Origin: Winogradskyella sp.
GTDB lineage: Bacteria > Bacteroidota > Bacteroidia > Flavobacteriales > Flavobacteriaceae
DNA length: 15,279 nt
Reading direction: 5' to 3'
Assembly (NCBI GenBank): GCA_030149115.1
Contig: JASBSE010000009.1
Location: forward strand, 1-15,279
Below are positions 13,608-15,279 of this stretch, in pieces. The notes under the pieces are model-generated. The model was not told where the DNA came from, did no database searches, and saw nothing but the letters and a program-made list of their open reading frames with translations. How positions within the stretch are numbered: the first letter of the stretch is position 1; each line of letters opens with the position of its first letter. A program made the position numbers and the translations under genes.

Positions 13608-15279
13608 TTAGAATCTATATTGTAAAAATGCTGAAAAATTACGACCAGGTTCTGTAATTGGTACACGACCAAAGTCCGCCTGATTGGTAAATGAAAAATT
13701 AAGATGATTATTGTAAGTCTCATCAAAAACATTCAAGACGGCAATTCCTAAAGTAAAATTCTTTAAAGCATTTATACCCAAACGAGCATCCAAAGTTTGA
13801 TAACCATCTGTAGTAGTTTCACCAAAACTTTCTGAAATATTGTCTTGTTGAGATACTAAATTGTACTGCAAGTTTGCCCAATACTTTTCTTTTTTAATAC
13901 CTACTGAAAAACGTGTTGTAAAAGGAGGTGTAAGTGGTAAAGACTCATTTAAATCTTTGTTTTTTGCATAAACATAGGCGAACTCTCCTTTTACAAAATA
14001 GTCATTTAGAAAATCTAATTCTGCTTTAATTTCAAAACCTGTTTTATAAGCCTCATCAAGATTCCTAAAAACTTTAGCATGTTCTGGTAATGCGTTTGGC
14101 ATAAACTTACGGTCTAAGTTTTCATCAACTACAGCAACAATATAATTTTCAAAAAAGGAATAATAAAATGACGCTTCATACTTAAAAGCATCTAAACCAT
14201 TTTTTAAAGGTTCATAACCTTTAAAGCCGATTTCAAATTGGTTATTAACTTCAGCATCCAAGTTAGGGTTTCCAACATACTCATAAGGATCTTGGCCAAC
14301 AGTGAAGTGATTTATAAAACGCTCTATCATATTGGCAGAGCGTACACCACGACCATAAGCAGCTTCTATCGTAAAGTTGTCTGAAACGATTTTCTTAACA
14401 GAAACAGTAGCACTTATGTTATGCTCTGTTCGTTTCTCTAAATCATACATAGCTTCAAAATCGGCTTCAGGATCTTTAATGTCTGAAACAACGTTATCAT
14501 ATCTGATACCAGCTGTTAGAATTGTGTTTGGACTAACACTGTATTTAGCCTCAGTAAAAACACCTAAGTCATTGATGTATGAATCTTGCCAAACTTTGTC
14601 TATAAACAACATTGGCTGTGGTAGCATATTTCCATTCATCATTTTTACTAAACGCTCTCTATTGCCATCTCTGGCAACATTTAGTACATCGATACCAGAA
14701 AAAATGTTTAAGCTTTTTACCGGTTGCAAATGTAATTCTACTTTACCACCTGTTGTTGTAGCATCAACATTAGACGCTGCTTCCATCATATTAAAAGATG
14801 GCCTGTTTGTGTTTGTCATTAAATGATCTACGTAACTATAGTAAGCCTTTGCATTTACAGATTTAATAACCTTACCAATATTATCTAGTTTATAATCTAG
14901 CGAGATAATACTACTGTTGTCATAATCTGTATCCATAGGTAAGGCTGCATGTAAAACATCTCTACCAAAAGATTGTCTCCAGTGTGCTTGCAGTCGTTGG
15001 TTTTCTGAGAAATTATAGCCAACTTTTACACCATAATCGGTACTTCTAAAAGACGATGGAATTTCAGTACCATCACCATCTTCATAATTACCAAAATCTC
15101 TGTATCCAGCATTCGCTACAATGTCATACTTTTCTTGTATGTATTGTAGTTGAGCCATATTTACAAAAGAATTACCATTGCTCTCATAGCCTCCAGAGAT
15201 TTTGCCATGTAATCCATAATCTAAATAATTTGGTTTTTCGGTCACCATGTTAATGACTCCACCAAACGTAGCTCCGTAT
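13608..15279 (-). CDS. TonB-dependent outer-membrane receptor, C-terminal part (5' end outside window)
   Basis: Outer-membrane beta-barrel receptor that imports a ligand using TonB energy. The frame stays open to the window edge. Its first visible residues YGATFGGVINMVTEKP are the end of the plug domain just before the barrel, so the Met at base 15248 is internal and the signal peptide and most of the plug are missing. The barrel of about 540 residues shows alternating Tyr/Phe-rich strands, EYVGNPNLDAEVNNQFEIGFKG typical of receptor barrels, LNVFDETYNNH near the end, and the C-terminal assembly signal FLQYRF. The substrate is unknown. The ending RVPITEPGRNFSAFL and scattered Met pairs (MMNGNML, MMEAA) are mildly reminiscent of copper-type receptors such as OprC/NosA, but this is weak. 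It is convergent to the sulfide block and there is no evidence that it belongs to it. Confidence 0.9.
   Translation of the reverse strand, partial: YGATFGGVINMVTEKPNYLDYGLHGKISGGYESNGNSFVNMAQLQYIQEKYDIVANAGYRDFGNYEDGDGTEIPSSFRSTDYGVKVGYNFSENQRLQAHWRQSFGRDVLHAALPMDTDYDNSSIISLDYKLDNIGKVIKSVNAKAYYSYVDHLMTNTNRPSFNMMEAASNVDATTTGGKVELHLQPVKSLNIFSGIDVLNVARDGNRERLVKMMNGNMLPQPMLFIDKVWQDSYINDLGVFTEAKYSVSPNTILTAGIRYDNVVSDIKDPEADFEAMYDLEKRTEHNISATVSVKKIVSDNFTIEAAYGRGVRSANMIERFINHFTVGQDPYEYVGNPNLDAEVNNQFEIGFKGYEPLKNGLDAFKYEASFYYSFFENYIVAVVDENLDRKFMPNALPEHAKVFRNLDEAYKTGFEIKAELDFLNDYFVKGEFAYVYAKNKDLNESLPLTPPFTTRFSVGIKKEKYWANLQYNLVSQQDNISESFGETTTDGYQTLDARLGINALKNFTLGIAVLNVFDETYNNHLNFSFTNQADFGRVPITEPGRNFSAFLQYRF

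Noticed and set aside
14377..14826. 149-codon open frame on the + strand inside the receptor gene
   Set aside because: It lies wholly antisense to a clear receptor barrel, has no recognisable motif, and is explained as a shadow of the coding strand.

Overview
The window is low-GC DNA. Three things point to a Bacteroidota genome, most likely a marine-type Flavobacteriaceae: promoter boxes of the TAnnTTTG type, few Shine-Dalgarno sequences, and the gene families present (an ABC permease fused to an M1 peptidase, a TonB-dependent receptor, and secreted proteins with signal peptides ending in SAQ or IAQ). The assignment is by inference; no rRNA or tRNA is present.

Left block (1-5143, + strand): an ABC transporter ATPase whose first codons lie outside the window overlaps by ATGA a large permease that continues into an M1-type metallopeptidase domain. 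A single in-frame TAA at 3060-3062 divides that fusion gene into a 732-residue permease half and a 314-residue peptidase half that keeps its HExxH zinc motif. A secreted alpha/beta hydrolase follows 20 nt later. Convergent to this block is a 709-residue secreted protein (5250-7379, - strand) with YD-like repeats in front and MORN repeats at the back.

Central block (7517-13475, + strand): a set of sulfide/persulfide handling genes in at least four transcription units. They are a TauE/SafE exporter; an MBL-pseudorhodanese-rhodanese persulfide dioxygenase resembling staphylococcal CstB; a three-gene operon of single-domain rhodanese, cytochrome c-DUF3365 lipoprotein and thioredoxin; an SQOR-type sulfide:quinone oxidoreductase; and an unrecorded 48-residue membrane protein. 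The likely flow is sulfide to persulfide (SQR), persulfide to sulfite or thiosulfate (MBL-rhodanese and rhodanese), export of the anion (TauE), and thiol reduction by thioredoxin.

The most interesting signal is a palindrome, GTAAC-N4-GTTAC, in front of each of the first four units. It lies 28.5-29.5 nt upstream of a TAnnTTTG-like -7 box every time. A fifth, diverged dyad (TGAC-N4-GTCA) sits at the same distance in front of the small membrane protein gene. This looks like one Crp/Fnr-superfamily activator, bound near -41, controlling a sulfide regulon. The regulator gene itself is not in the window.

Right block (13608-15279, - strand): the C-terminal part of a TonB-dependent outer-membrane receptor, separated from the sulfide block by two hairpin terminators, one of them a perfect 16-bp bidirectional stem. 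No CRISPR array, insertion sequence, tRNA or rRNA was seen, and no gene-free stretch exceeds 300 nt.
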